Source: JANQMY01 sp965227095
Lineage (GTDB): Bacteria; Pseudomonadota; Alphaproteobacteria; JANQMY01
NCBI GenBank assembly: GCA_965227095.1
Contig: CBDDFL010000001.1
Coordinates: forward strand, 1,426,001-1,490,000
Reading direction: 5' to 3'
DNA length: 64,000 nt
Shown: piece by piece, positions 8,697 through 18,283 of the stretch
Layout: each line of letters opens with the position of its first letter
Position numbering within the stretch: position 1 is the stretch's first letter
The notes under the pieces: model-generated
What the model was told of the DNA's origin: nothing
Seen by the model: only the letters and a program-made list of their open reading frames with translations
Databases searched by the model: none
Made by a program: the position numbers and the translations under genes

Positions 8697-9593
8697 TCAC
8701 GCGTACAGGGCGAAGAATTCTTCGATGGCTTTCATCTGTCCGCCTTTGGTCGATGACGGCACGATAATGGGCGTGGTCACGCCCGCATCAAACCACGCTT
8801 CGATACCGTCGCGCACATGGGTCGCGCTGCCGTAAAGCGTGTTATCCGACAGCCACTTGTCGCTCATCAAGCTTGGCAGTTTGTCGAATTCTTTCGCTTC
8901 GATCGCTTTTTCGATGGCATCCATCTCTTCCACATAGCCGCACTGTTTCCAGTAATTGCGATAGTTCGGAAGTTGCGCATAGCCCGTGAGTGTTTTTCGG
9001 CACACGGCGCCGGCAGCGTCTTTGTCGTCGTCGATCACGGTTGGGATCATGTCGCCGATAAAAAAGTTTTCTTTGCCCGCTGTGGCCTTCAACTGTTCCG
9101 GCATGTAGCTGCGGCAGCCATTGGCCCATACGGCGCCTTCGGAAATCTCAAGCGCTAGGTCCAACATCTTGCTGCGCAAGGTGGCCAGGGTGATGGGGGG
9201 CAGGGGACCTGCTTCTTTTTCGGCCTCGCGCATGGCCCCCACATATTCGCGGATGTCCGATAGGGGCTTCCCTGGCGTCAAGCCATAGCGTTTGTAAACC
9301 GGACCATGGCTAACGCCGATGCCCAAACGAAAGCGGCCATTGCTGATTTCATTGATGAATGCGGAGGTGCGCGCCAATTCCACCGGGTGGCGGTAATAGA
9401 TCGGTTGGATGGAGGTGCCGAATGTAATTTCGTTGGTCACATGAGCGATCGACTGGCACAACGCGATCGGGTCCCCCATGCTGGGGCAGAACAGGCCGGT
9501 AAACCCCCGTTTTTCCGCTTCAGTGGCGACTTCCAGCGTTTTGGCACGCCGGGTTGGAACAGCAGCGAGGGACATTGCGGGCATACGGGCCAT
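8697..9593 (-). CDS. Luciferase-like monooxygenase (LLM class flavin-dependent oxidoreductase)
   Basis: A 298-residue TIM-barrel protein of the bacterial luciferase superfamily. Recognisable parts are EVATEAEKRGFTGLFCPS near the N-terminus, TFGTSIQPIYYRHPVELARTS, and GRFRLGIGVSHGPV, the phosphate-binding segment of this family. Such enzymes use FMN or F420; the cofactor here cannot be decided. GGAGGTAATCCC precedes ATG at 9593, a strong ribosome site. It heads the leftward operon and is divergent from an acyl-CoA synthetase gene, a pairing that suggests degradation of an organic acid. Confidence 0.85.
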   Translation of the reverse strand: MARMPAMSLAAVPTRRAKTLEVATEAEKRGFTGLFCPSMGDPIALCQSIAHVTNEITFGTSIQPIYYRHPVELARTSAFINEISNGRFRLGIGVSHGPVYKRYGLTPGKPLSDIREYVGAMREAEKEAGPLPPITLATLRSKMLDLALEISEGAVWANGCRSYMPEQLKATAGKENFFIGDMIPTVIDDDKDAAGAVCRKTLTGYAQLPNYRNYWKQCGYVEEMDAIEKAIEAKEFDKLPSLMSDKWLSDNTLYGSATHVRDGIEAWFDAGVTTPIIVPSSTKGGQMKAIEEFFALYA

Positions 9594-9743
9594 GGGATTA
9601 CCTCCGTGATCTATGGGAATATTTTGAGGGGACTATAGGGGGTCGGCGGCAATTTGGTAAGCCGAGATCTGAAAATCGCCCGAAACGCTTGATTAGACCG
9701 GGTAAGTCGGGCATCTAGCCTGAGGACTAAAGTGAGGAAACAC

Positions 9744-11486
9744 ATGTCATCAGAAAACGTATCCTGGCCGGCCATGACCATCGACGAGGCGCACGCCTTT
9801 TTAACGGCGCCCGGCGCACCTTTCGAAATGGAAACGGTGAACATTCGCGGCATCGACACGCGGACCTATAAAAACGCGCCGGCAACCTTGCGCGATGTGT
9901 TCCAATTGTCCGACGCTTGGGCCGATCGGGACTTTATGGTGTATGAGGACGAACGGGTTACTTTTGCCGCGCACACCAAAGCGGTCAAAACATTCGCGAC
10001 CATACTGACCGAGAAGTATGGGGTGAAAAAGGGTGACCGCGTGGCCTTGATCATGCGCAACTATCCGGAATGGTCGGTGGTTTTCTGGGCCACCGTGTCG
10101 ATCGGGGCGATCATTGTGCCGCTGAATGCCTGGTGGACCGGGCCGGAAATGGACTATGGCATTCAGGATTCCGGCGCCTGCGTTGTGATCGCGGATGGGC
10201 GGAAGTTGCAGGAACTGGAACCGCATGTGTATGGCCTGGACCTGCGTGGCCTGATTGGCGTCCGGTGCCCGCGTGAGAAATTGGGCCGTGCGGAGGCTTT
10301 TGAAGATCTGGTTGGTCAGACATCTGACTATATGGGGTTGGAAGATGTGGATCTGCCGGCGGTCGACCTGCACCCCGACGATGACATGACGATTTTCTAC
10401 ACGTCCGGCACCACAGGCAAACCGAAAGGGGCGTTGGGCACCCACCGCAATGTGTGCACCAATTTAATGAGCAGCCTGATCAGCGGGGCACGCAACTTTA
10501 TGCGCCGTGGTGAAATACCGCCGACGCCAAGCCCTGAGGATCCGCAGCGGTCCATGCTGATTTCGGTGCCCCTGTTTCATGCCACGGGGTGTTATTCCGT
10601 GCTGGTGCCAATCGTCGCCGGGGGCGGAAAACTGGTGATGATGTATAAATGGGATGTGGAGCAAGCCTTGCCCATCATGGAGCGGGAAAAGATTTCGGCT
10701 TTTGGCGGCGTGCCGGCCATTGCGTGGCAGGTCTTGGAATCCCCCAATTTTGATAAATATGATTTGTCCTCCGTGGAAGGTGTGGCCTATGGGGGTGCCC
10801 CCGCCTCGCCAGAGCTGGTGCGGCGCATCAAGGACGCATTTCCGGCCGTGCAACCAGGCCAGGGATATGGCCTCACCGAAACCTCAGCGATCACCACACA
10901 GAATTCCGCGGAGGACTATGTCAACCGGCCGGATAGTGCCGGTGTGGCCGTGCCGGTGTGCGATGTGAAGGTGGTTGATACGGACGGCAATGAAGTTCCC
11001 ACCGGCGAGGTGGGCGAATTGTGGATCAAAGGCCCGAATGTGGTGAAAGGCTATTGGAACAAACCGGACGCCACGGCGGATACGTTTGTAGACGGATGGT
11101 TAAAAAGCGGCGATCTGGTGCGCATGGATGAGGAAGGCTTTGTCTATATCCTTGACCGCGCCAAAGACATGCTGATCCGGGGTGGTGAAAACATTTACTG
11201 CGTTGAGGTGGAAGATGCGCTCTATAACCACCCCGCGGTGATGGATGCCGCCGTGGTTGGTATTCCGCATAAAGTGCTGGGCGAAGAAGTGGGCGCTGTT
11301 GTGCAGTTGTCACCGGATCAAACCGCGACCCAAGAGGAATTGCAGGCCCATGTGTCCGGTCAGCTTGCGGCGTTTAAAGTTCCGATCGCTATTGAAACTC
11401 AAAGTGAGCCGCTGGAACGCAACGCCAACGGCAAGATCCTAAAACCACCACTGCGCGACCGCATGGCGAAATATTCCCGGGGGTAG
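9744..11486 (+). CDS. AMP-dependent acyl-CoA synthetase / ligase
   Basis: A 580-residue ANL superfamily enzyme that activates a carboxylic acid with ATP and joins it to CoA. The P-loop YTSGTTGKPKG, the GYGLTET motif, the hinge region WLKSGDLVRMDEEGF and the C-terminal RNANGKILKPPLRD with its catalytic lysine are all present. I choose ATG at 9744 because AGTGAGG lies six bases upstream; a GTG at 9732 in frame would consume that site. The chain length it acts on is not evident. It diverges from the luciferase-like operon, with about 150 bases between for both promoters. Confidence 0.9.
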   Translation: MSSENVSWPAMTIDEAHAFLTAPGAPFEMETVNIRGIDTRTYKNAPATLRDVFQLSDAWADRDFMVYEDERVTFAAHTKAVKTFATILTEKYGVKKGDRVALIMRNYPEWSVVFWATVSIGAIIVPLNAWWTGPEMDYGIQDSGACVVIADGRKLQELEPHVYGLDLRGLIGVRCPREKLGRAEAFEDLVGQTSDYMGLEDVDLPAVDLHPDDDMTIFYTSGTTGKPKGALGTHRNVCTNLMSSLISGARNFMRRGEIPPTPSPEDPQRSMLISVPLFHATGCYSVLVPIVAGGGKLVMMYKWDVEQALPIMEREKISAFGGVPAIAWQVLESPNFDKYDLSSVEGVAYGGAPASPELVRRIKDAFPAVQPGQGYGLTETSAITTQNSAEDYVNRPDSAGVAVPVCDVKVVDTDGNEVPTGEVGELWIKGPNVVKGYWNKPDATADTFVDGWLKSGDLVRMDEEGFVYILDRAKDMLIRGGENIYCVEVEDALYNHPAVMDAAVVGIPHKVLGEEVGAVVQLSPDQTATQEELQAHVSGQLAAFKVPIAIETQSEPLERNANGKILKPPLRDRMAKYSRG

Positions 11487-11497
11487 GGGCGGTTCCC

Positions 11498-11992
11498 TTA
11501 CCCCTTACCGCCAATGCATTGGCAGGCGGAGCGGACAGCGGGAATGACATTGCGCCATTCGCCGGTCCACCGTGCTTCCCATTCGGCACATTTTTTGGGG
11601 CACACCTCGGCGGCATCGCCATCGCCCCACAACGGACCGGTTTTCACGTCGTAGAGGGATTCGATAAGAATTGTGCGGGTTTGCCCATCGGGCCAATAAA
11701 GGCCGAAACATTCATTGGTACCGCGCGCAATCACCCACGGGTGAGTGATGAACGTGGATTGGGTGAATTTGGTTTTCGGCTTGATGGTGCCGTATTTCTG
11801 GCGCTTGCCGTTATAGTCAATCCAATACAGCGTCAGCTTGTCGCTCGACTGATTGTCGATCACCAGATCAACCGGCATTTCGCCCTTACGAGATTTGACA
11901 AACCCTTGCTGCTCACCGCTGCATTGGGCTTGCGCCACCGCTGGGAAGGCGATCGCTATTAGACATAGAAAGACACTTAAAGGACGAAACAT
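11498..11992 (-). CDS. Secreted protein with VHL-beta-like and MVL-lectin-like regions
   Basis: A 164-residue protein with a clear signal peptide (1-22, cleavage after AQA). Residues about 36-108 resemble the beta domain of the von Hippel-Lindau tumour suppressor: VDLVIDNQSSDKLTLYWIDYNGK, then a KPKT turn and THPWVI, matching the NxS..YWxDYxGK..PG..T..HPW pattern. Residues about 122-160 (CPKKCAEWEARWTGEWR...ACQC) resemble the mannan-binding MVL lectin repeat, with CPxxC, WTGEW and CxC. The combination suggests an exported or periplasmic carbohydrate- or protein-binding module. No function is known to me. It ends tail to tail with the acyl-CoA synthetase. Confidence 0.7.
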   Translation of the reverse strand: MFRPLSVFLCLIAIAFPAVAQAQCSGEQQGFVKSRKGEMPVDLVIDNQSSDKLTLYWIDYNGKRQKYGTIKPKTKFTQSTFITHPWVIARGTNECFGLYWPDGQTRTILIESLYDVKTGPLWGDGDAAEVCPKKCAEWEARWTGEWRNVIPAVRSACQCIGGKG

Positions 11993-12060
11993 GCATCCCC
12001 CGAAAAAAATCCGCCGTTAATGTCCCCAGCACGTCCTTTTAACATGATCTGAAATTGTGG

Positions 12061-13299
12061 TCACTCTGTGATTGCCGCGTAAGTGAGCTGCTGAAACTGG
12101 GGCCGGAGGGGATAGGCCGCCGACGGCATGAGTTGAGTCATCAATATGCCGATCAGTTCTTCAGCCGGGTCGATCCAGAAGAATGTGCTGGCAGCCCCGC
12201 CCCAGGAAAAGGTGCCCTCGGTCACGGGTGCCATGGCATCCACAGCACTGGTCACGACGGAAAATCCGAGGCCAAAGCCCGACCCATCCATGCGTGTTTC
12301 GCTGAAGGTTTCATCCCCCATCTCGGCCATGGTTTGGCCGTTAGGCAGGTGGTTTTGAACCATGAAATCGATGGTCGTGGGGCTGAGGATGCGGGTGCCG
12401 TCCAGTTCGCCGCCGTTCAGCAACATGCGGCAGAAGCGGTGGTAGTCCGCAAGAGACGATACAAGGCCCCCTCCGCCTGATTGAAAGAGCCGCTTCGTGA
12501 GGTAAGGACTGGTGGCCCCTGCATCTTGCATTCGGATTTCTTTGGTTTGCGGGTCGCGCTCGTAGCATGAGGCCAGCCGGTGCGCTTTTTCTTCGGGTAC
12601 TTGGAAGAACGTATCGGTCATGCCGAGCGGGTCGAAAATGCGCGTTTTGAAGAACGCGCCGAGGGATTGGCCCGACAAGACCTCCACCAACCGTCCGCAT
12701 ACGTCGGTTGCGAAGCTGTAATTCCATTTTTGCCCTGGTGAAAACACCAAGGGATGCGCCGCCAACCGGTTGACGAATGCCTCTAAGGACATGTCTTCCG
12801 ATCCAAGCCCACGCAGTTTGGACCGCCGATACATCTTATCCACCGGGTGTTGCACCAGAAAATCGTAGGTGAGGCCGGAGGTATGGGTGAGCAAGTCGCG
12901 AATTTGCATGGGCCGGTCCGGCGCCCGTGTGGTGAAGGTCTCGGCATCGCCGCTGTCAAAGACCGGTGTGTCGCGGAATTCCGGCAGATAGCGGAACACT
13001 TCATGTTCCAATCGAAAGCGCCCCTCTTCATACAACATCATCAGCGCCACACTGGTGATGGGTTTTGTCATGGAATAAATGCGGAATAGGGTGTCGTTGT
13101 CGACCGGTTGCCCCGTGTCCCAGTCCATCACCCCTTGATGCGACTGATGCACGACTTTGCCGGCACGCGATACTAACAGAGATAGTCCAGATATTTTTTT
13201 TCGGTCTAAGTAGGTTTTGAAATAGGGCGGCAGCCGGTCGAGCCGCTCGCGGCTCATGCCGAAATCTTCAGGGGGCGCGATGTCGGTTGCAATATCCAT
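12061..13299 (-). CDS. Beta-lactamase-fold serine hydrolase (class C / EstB-like)
   Basis: A 412-residue protein of the beta-lactamase/penicillin-binding superfamily. The catalytic SxxK is SMTK (S76-K79, in RIYSMTKP) and the second motif is the YS pair in KWNYSFATD. GGGGLVSSLADYHRF is typical of EstB-like esterases. There is no signal peptide, so an intracellular esterase or lactonase is more likely than a drug-resistance enzyme. I start at 13299 because AGGACAACGCC lies just upstream; an in-frame ATG at 13353 would add 18 unconserved residues. It diverges from an SDR gene. Confidence 0.87.
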   Translation of the reverse strand: MDIATDIAPPEDFGMSRERLDRLPPYFKTYLDRKKISGLSLLVSRAGKVVHQSHQGVMDWDTGQPVDNDTLFRIYSMTKPITSVALMMLYEEGRFRLEHEVFRYLPEFRDTPVFDSGDAETFTTRAPDRPMQIRDLLTHTSGLTYDFLVQHPVDKMYRRSKLRGLGSEDMSLEAFVNRLAAHPLVFSPGQKWNYSFATDVCGRLVEVLSGQSLGAFFKTRIFDPLGMTDTFFQVPEEKAHRLASCYERDPQTKEIRMQDAGATSPYLTKRLFQSGGGGLVSSLADYHRFCRMLLNGGELDGTRILSPTTIDFMVQNHLPNGQTMAEMGDETFSETRMDGSGFGLGFSVVTSAVDAMAPVTEGTFSWGGAASTFFWIDPAEELIGILMTQLMPSAAYPLRPQFQQLTYAAITE

Positions 13300-13449
13300 G
13301 GCGTTGTCCTTTTTTTCCTCGTGCGGCGTGTGGCGCGCTCCGAAATAAACCATGCAGACGCGTGCTTTGAAACCAGGAATCAGTAGGCAAGCCCGGAAGG
13401 TCGCCGTTATAGTGGCAGATTAAAACCAAATTCGTTGGGGAGAGTTCGC

Positions 13450-14370
13450 ATGGCCACCCAAAAGAAACCACCCCGCAGCCCATTTACCCGGCGGTCCACT
13501 GCGGAAGAGGTGACGGAAGGGCTTGATCTAACCGGCAAAACCGCGCTGGTCACGGGATGCAATTCTGGACTTGGTCTTGAAACCATGCGGGTGCTGGCCC
13601 TGCGCGGTGCCCATGTGATCGGTGCCGCCCGCACGGAAGAAAAAGCAAAAGAGGCCACCCAGGGTATGAAGGGCAAGGTAACGCCCGTCGCCTGTGAGTT
13701 ATCGGATTTCGAGAGTGTTGTTGCCTGCGCCGACGCGGTCACGGCCCTCGATACACCCATTGATATGCTGATCTGCAATGCCGGAATCATGGCGCTGCCA
13801 ACACTCGAGCAGAAATACGGGCTGGAGTTGCAATTCGTCACGAACCATTTGGGTCATTTCTTGCTCGTGAACAAACTGCTTCCGAAAGTGATCGACGCGG
13901 ATGCCGGGCGTATCGTGATGTTATCCAGCTCCGCGCATATGCAAGCCCCCAAAGAAGGCATTCAGTTCGATAATCTTTCAGGAGAAGACGGCTATTCGGC
14001 GTGGCGGGCCTATGGGCAATCAAAGCTTGCGAATGCCTTGTTCGCGCTCGATTTGTCCGAGCGGTTGAAAGACACGACCGTTACCGCAAACTCCCTTCAT
14101 CCCGGTGTCATTGCCACCAATCTTGGCCGCAATATGAGCGGATTGTTTTCCGTGGCGATTGGCGTTTTGTTGTTCCCCACCATGCGCAGCATACCGCAAG
14201 GGGCGGCAACCCAATGCTATGTGGCCACCAGTCCCGATCTCGCGGGCGTCAGTGGCTATTACTTTGCCGACAGCAATGTGAAGACGCCCAGTAAACATGC
14301 GCGAAACAAAGATATGGCGCGGAAGCTGACCGAGGTTTCCGAAGAGATCGTCCGTCGGTACGTTTCATAG
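13450..14370 (+). CDS. Short-chain dehydrogenase/reductase (retinol dehydrogenase/WWOX-like)
   Basis: A 306-residue SDR. The cofactor motif TGCNSGLG is at about 35-42, NAG in LICNAGIMA, the catalytic Ser in MLSSSAH and YGQSK as YxxxK. The segment HLGHFLL and the longer C-terminus place it near the retinol dehydrogenase-like subfamily. It likely uses NADP(H), but the substrate is unknown. GGGGAG seven bases upstream supports ATG 13450 over the TTG at 13435. The DUF2855 gene follows after 26 bases, probably in the same transcript. Confidence 0.88.
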   Translation: MATQKKPPRSPFTRRSTAEEVTEGLDLTGKTALVTGCNSGLGLETMRVLALRGAHVIGAARTEEKAKEATQGMKGKVTPVACELSDFESVVACADAVTALDTPIDMLICNAGIMALPTLEQKYGLELQFVTNHLGHFLLVNKLLPKVIDADAGRIVMLSSSAHMQAPKEGIQFDNLSGEDGYSAWRAYGQSKLANALFALDLSERLKDTTVTANSLHPGVIATNLGRNMSGLFSVAIGVLLFPTMRSIPQGAATQCYVATSPDLAGVSGYYFADSNVKTPSKHARNKDMARKLTEVSEEIVRRYVS

Positions 14371-14396
14371 ATCCCAAACACATAGGTATACAGATT

Positions 14397-15491
14397 ATGT
14401 CACATAAAATCGTCGATTTTCAGGTCAGCAAATCCGACTATCATCACGGACAATTCGTCGAACACAGTTTTGACGGGGTGGCGGACGGACAAGCGTTGAT
14501 CAGCGTCGATTCTTTTGCGTTCACCGCGAACAATGTGACCTATGCGGTGTTTGGGGATGCCATGCGTTATTGGAATTTTTTTCCAGCTCCCGAGGGGCAA
14601 GGCCGTATACCGGTTTGGGGGTTTGGGACGGTGATCGAGTCCAAAGCCGACGGTGTTGACGTGGGACGCCGCGTTTATGGCTATTTTCCCATGTCCAACA
14701 AAGTGGTTGTTGAACCCACCCGCCAATCCAAAAGCAGCTTCTTCGATGGCGTTGCCCACCGGGCGGAGCTTCACGATATCTACAATCAATATAGCTTTGT
14801 GGATAACGATCCGCTCTACAGTCCTGATCTTGAGGCGCAGATCATGATTTTCCGGCCCTTGTTCACCACATCGTTCCTGATTGACGATTTTCTGGCGCGT
14901 GAAAATTTCTTCGAGGGCGAAACGGTGGTCTTGTCCAGTGCCTCCAGCAAGACCTCCATCGGACTTGCGTTTTGTTTGTACAATCGCGAAGGTCAGCGCC
15001 CCGCCGTGGTGGGCCTGACCTCGTCCGGAAACGCGGACTTTGTGAAGCAGTTAGGCTGCTACGACACGGTGGTCGGCTATGATGACATTGGATTGCTGCC
15101 GGAAACATCCGCCGTCTTCGTCGACATGGCCGGCAACAGCGCCGTGCTGTCGAACATCCACCATCATTATAAGGATCATCTGAAATATAGCTGTCTGGTG
15201 GGTGGCACACACTGGGAAAATCGCGGTGGAGGGGGCAGCGATCCGCTGCCGGGGCCGCAACCAACGCTGTTCTTTGCACCCGACCACGCCGCTGAGCGGA
15301 TGAAAGAGTGGGGGCCGGGCGGGTTTCAAAGCCGCGTTGCCGAGTCCTGGAACAAATTCATCCCGCACACCAAAGAATGGGTGAATGTGCGCAAGGGCGA
15401 CGGGCGCGCGGCTGTTGAAAAGACTTATGAAGAGGTGCTGAGCGGCAAGGCGGACCCGAAAGATGGGTTTGTGTTGTCGTTGAAAGACTGA
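14397..15491 (+). CDS. DUF2855 family protein
   Basis: A 364-residue protein with a fold like quinone oxidoreductase/MDR proteins: an N-terminal GroES-like part (FTANNVTYAVFGDAMRYW..VPVWGFG) and a Rossmann-like second half (TVVLSSASSKTSIGLAF..GLTSSGNADFVKQLG). This is the DUF2855 family, for which I know no proven reaction. It follows an SDR and ends tail to tail with an antiporter gene, so a role in reducing a carbonyl or enone compound alongside the SDR is a reasonable inference, no more. Confidence 0.82.
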   Translation: MSHKIVDFQVSKSDYHHGQFVEHSFDGVADGQALISVDSFAFTANNVTYAVFGDAMRYWNFFPAPEGQGRIPVWGFGTVIESKADGVDVGRRVYGYFPMSNKVVVEPTRQSKSSFFDGVAHRAELHDIYNQYSFVDNDPLYSPDLEAQIMIFRPLFTTSFLIDDFLARENFFEGETVVLSSASSKTSIGLAFCLYNREGQRPAVVGLTSSGNADFVKQLGCYDTVVGYDDIGLLPETSAVFVDMAGNSAVLSNIHHHYKDHLKYSCLVGGTHWENRGGGGSDPLPGPQPTLFFAPDHAAERMKEWGPGGFQSRVAESWNKFIPHTKEWVNVRKGDGRAAVEKTYEEVLSGKADPKDGFVLSLKD

Positions 15492-15504
15492 ACGGTTCGG
15501 TACG

Positions 15505-17262
15505 CTAAAGCTTCAGCTCGTCAAGGGCCGCCTCGCGTTCAAGGCTGATCCTTTTGGCGGATACTTCTTCGGATGTGCCAATACCCCGCAGAACACGCAG
15601 GCTGAGCTGGAGGCTGGACTCAACCGTCTCCGGCACCACATCGGTCGCGCCATGACCTAACAAGCGCCGTGCATGCAAGCGGTCGCGCGCCCGGGCATAG
15701 ATCGGCAAGGCTGGCCACGTGCTGCGCACGGTACTAACCACCCGCTCGGCGGCGTCCGGGTCATCCATGGTGACCACCACGGCGGCGGCATTTTGCGCGC
15801 CCGCCCGCTTAAGCAACTCGATACGGGAGGCATCCCCATAGAAGACAGGCCGGTCCAGCGTTCTTTGTTCCGCGACCGTGGGGCCGTCCAAATCCAGCGC
15901 GAGGAAGGTGACGTGTTCCCGGTCCAGGATCCGCGCGAGCATGCGGCCAACGCGGCCAAACCCCGCCACGATGATGTGACCCTCGCCTTCCGCGAAAGCG
16001 TCCACGCCTTGGGCATTGTCATCATGCTGATGATGATCTTTTTCAAGGGCGGCGCCCAGACGTTTGCCAAGTTCCGCCACCAATGGCGTCAACATCATGG
16101 TTAGACCGGCAACGATCAACATGAACTGCGCGGTTTCGTTTGGCATCAGGTTCAGCGTAACCGCAAGTCCGATCACGACGAACGCGAATTCACCGCCTTG
16201 TCCCAACAGCATGCCCGCTTCAATCGCCACGTGGCGCGGCAAGCCGTAAAGGGAACAAAGAGCAGTCGCGATCAAAGATTTGAGCGTGAATAAGCCCACC
16301 ACCGAAGCGCTGATCCAAAACGCCTCTTGTGCAATCACGCGATAGTCGATCCCCATGCCCACGGTCATAAAGAACAGGCCAAGCAGCAAGCCTTTAAAGG
16401 GCTCAATATCCACCTCGATTTCGTGCCGGAATTCGGTCCCCGCGAGCAGAACACCGGCCAGAAAGGCGCCCAACGCCATGGAAAGACCCGCAAATCCGGT
16501 TGCGGCGGCGGCGCCGATCACCACCAGCAAAATGGCGGCCATAAACATTTCCGGGCTGCCGGTTCGGCTGACAAAGACGAAGAGAGGGCGCAACGCCACA
16601 CGCCCCGCCAGGAAGATCAAGGTCACCACAATGGCGGCTTGCCCGACGGCCAAAACAAGGCCGAAGACGATGGCGGTTTGCGTGCCCCCTTCCGCGCTGT
16701 TGCCGAAGACCCCCAGCATGAACAGGATGGGCACCACGGCCAAATCCTGAAACAACAAGATCGCGAAACTGGTCCGGCCAAGGGGCGTGCCGAGCAACCG
16801 CCTTTCCATCAGCAACTGCATGACGATGGCGGTCGATGACAGGGCTAAACAGGCCCCTAAGATAATGGCGACGGTGGGCGGGTTGCCCCAAAGCCGCGCG
16901 ATAATGGTAATAATTGTCGCGGTGATCAGCACTTGTGAGGCACCAAGGCCAAACACCAAACGCCGCATCGCCCAGAGACGTTCCAGCGACAGCTCCAAAC
17001 CAATCACGAAAAGAAGGAAGATCACGCCCAATTCGGCCAGCTGAGAAATGCCGTGAACATGGGTAATCACCACATAGTCGAGCCAGGGGAAGGTCTCGAC
17101 AAATTGGCCAAGGCCGAAGGGGCCAATGACAAATCCGACGATCAGATATCCCAGGACGGAGCTGATTCGGTAATGATGAAAGATCGGGACAATGATGCCA
17201 GACGCCACAAGGAAGATCACGCCTTCGCGCAAAAACGGAATGGCTACGTGATGTTCTTCCAA
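15505..17262 (-). CDS. CPA2-family K+/H+ antiporter with TrkA-N domain (KefB-like)
   Basis: A 585-residue inner-membrane protein. The N-terminal two thirds hold about 12 hydrophobic segments of the sodium/hydrogen exchanger fold, with the conserved GLELSLERLW near residue 85. The C-terminal third begins with HIIVAGFGRVGRMLARIL, a Rossmann TrkA-N (RCK) domain that binds nucleotide and gates the channel part. KefB/KefC proteins expel K+ in response to electrophiles bound to glutathione, which fits the nearby GST- and GFA-like genes, though these are about 8 kb away. The ancillary KefF/KefG subunit is not seen nearby. Confidence 0.9.
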   Translation of the reverse strand: MEEHHVAIPFLREGVIFLVASGIIVPIFHHYRISSVLGYLIVGFVIGPFGLGQFVETFPWLDYVVITHVHGISQLAELGVIFLLFVIGLELSLERLWAMRRLVFGLGASQVLITATIITIIARLWGNPPTVAIILGACLALSSTAIVMQLLMERRLLGTPLGRTSFAILLFQDLAVVPILFMLGVFGNSAEGGTQTAIVFGLVLAVGQAAIVVTLIFLAGRVALRPLFVFVSRTGSPEMFMAAILLVVIGAAAATGFAGLSMALGAFLAGVLLAGTEFRHEIEVDIEPFKGLLLGLFFMTVGMGIDYRVIAQEAFWISASVVGLFTLKSLIATALCSLYGLPRHVAIEAGMLLGQGGEFAFVVIGLAVTLNLMPNETAQFMLIVAGLTMMLTPLVAELGKRLGAALEKDHHQHDDNAQGVDAFAEGEGHIIVAGFGRVGRMLARILDREHVTFLALDLDGPTVAEQRTLDRPVFYGDASRIELLKRAGAQNAAAVVVTMDDPDAAERVVSTVRSTWPALPIYARARDRLHARRLLGHGATDVVPETVESSLQLSLRVLRGIGTSEEVSAKRISLEREAALDELKL

Positions 17263-17343
17263 TGGATATCCCCCGATCGATCTTAGACCGCTTCTATTGT
17301 AGCTGATTTGCTGCTCTGCACCAAAGGCTCAACAAAACAACGT

Positions 17344-17358
17344 CGTGAAAAATTCACG
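17344..17358 (-). terminator. Possible intrinsic terminator
   Basis: A short stem CGTGAA-AAA-TTCACG sits just beyond the stop of the alpha/beta hydrolase gene, followed in its direction by a T-rich run. The stem is weak, so the call is tentative. Confidence 0.35.
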
Positions 17359-17369
17359 TCTTTTGGGGG

Positions 17370-18242
17370 TTAGCTCTCCGCAAGGAAGGTCCGCACTTCA
17401 GATATGAACTTGTCCAACTGGTCATGATGCAGCCAGTGACCCGCCTTTTCGAAATTCACCAGCCGGGCGTTTTGGAAATATTTGATACGCCCGTCTTCGA
17501 CCGGGTCGGATGCCCAAGATTCAGTGCCGCGTAACAGCAGGGTCGGACAAGTGATCCGTTCCCAGAGTTTATACTGGTCGCGAAACGGAATGCCGATGGG
17601 CGGAAAGGACCGTACGTAATTATCGAACTTCCACGTATAGGTGCCGTCTTCGTTTTGGCTGATGCCGTGTACGGTCAAATGCCGCGCTTGTTCCGCCGAC
17701 AAATGCGGGTTCTCAGATTTCATGCGTTCATAGGCGTCATCAAGGGATGGATACTTCTTTGGCACACGCCCGGCAATGCCGCGCATTTCGTCAATCCAAG
17801 TGCCAAGGCGTTCTTCAATTGGTTTTTCGACGTTCTTTTTCAACCTGGCGGGTGGGGGGCCCAACCCCTCAATGACCACCAGTTTTTCAACGGTTTCCGG
17901 AAACAGACCTGTATAGGAGAGGGAAATTGCCCCGCCCAGGCTGTGGCTGAGGATGGTGACCGGCGACATTTCCTTTTGATGCAACAGTTGCGCAATGTCG
18001 TAGACATAGTTGATGTGGTTGTAGCTGCCGCCAATCATCCATTGGGAATCGCCATGGCCGCGCAAATCTGGGGCAATGATGTGATAGTCCTTACGCAGGT
18101 CCTCCGCCACCCAGTCCCAATTGCGGCAATGATCGCGGCCGCCATGCACCATCAGCATAGGCGGCGCATCCGGATTGCCCCAATCCACATAATGCAAACG
18201 CAAGCGTTGGGAAAAATACGTGTGAGATGTTGGACCTCTCAT
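17370..18242 (-). CDS. Alpha/beta hydrolase
   Basis: A 290-residue hydrolase. The core is easily seen: YVDWGNPDAPPMLMVHGGRDHCRNWD forms the oxyanion-hole region, SHSLGG the nucleophile elbow, and AGHWLHHDQ near the C-terminus the catalytic histidine. There is no signal peptide. I start at 18242 (MRGPTSH) because GAGGCAGAACCG precedes it; the upstream in-frame ATG at 18332 lies inside the next gene. Substrate unknown; family members include epoxide hydrolases, esterases and C-C hydrolases. Confidence 0.88.
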   Translation of the reverse strand: MRGPTSHTYFSQRLRLHYVDWGNPDAPPMLMVHGGRDHCRNWDWVAEDLRKDYHIIAPDLRGHGDSQWMIGGSYNHINYVYDIAQLLHQKEMSPVTILSHSLGGAISLSYTGLFPETVEKLVVIEGLGPPPARLKKNVEKPIEERLGTWIDEMRGIAGRVPKKYPSLDDAYERMKSENPHLSAEQARHLTVHGISQNEDGTYTWKFDNYVRSFPPIGIPFRDQYKLWERITCPTLLLRGTESWASDPVEDGRIKYFQNARLVNFEKAGHWLHHDQLDKFISEVRTFLAES

Positions 18243-18283
18243 CGGTTCTGCCTCGGATTGTTGTGCTTTCTTAAGTGCTAGCG

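Noticed and set aside
12061..13299. Antibiotic-resistance beta-lactamase
   Set aside because: The protein has the class C-type fold motifs but no signal peptide and resembles EstB-like esterases, so resistance is not supported.
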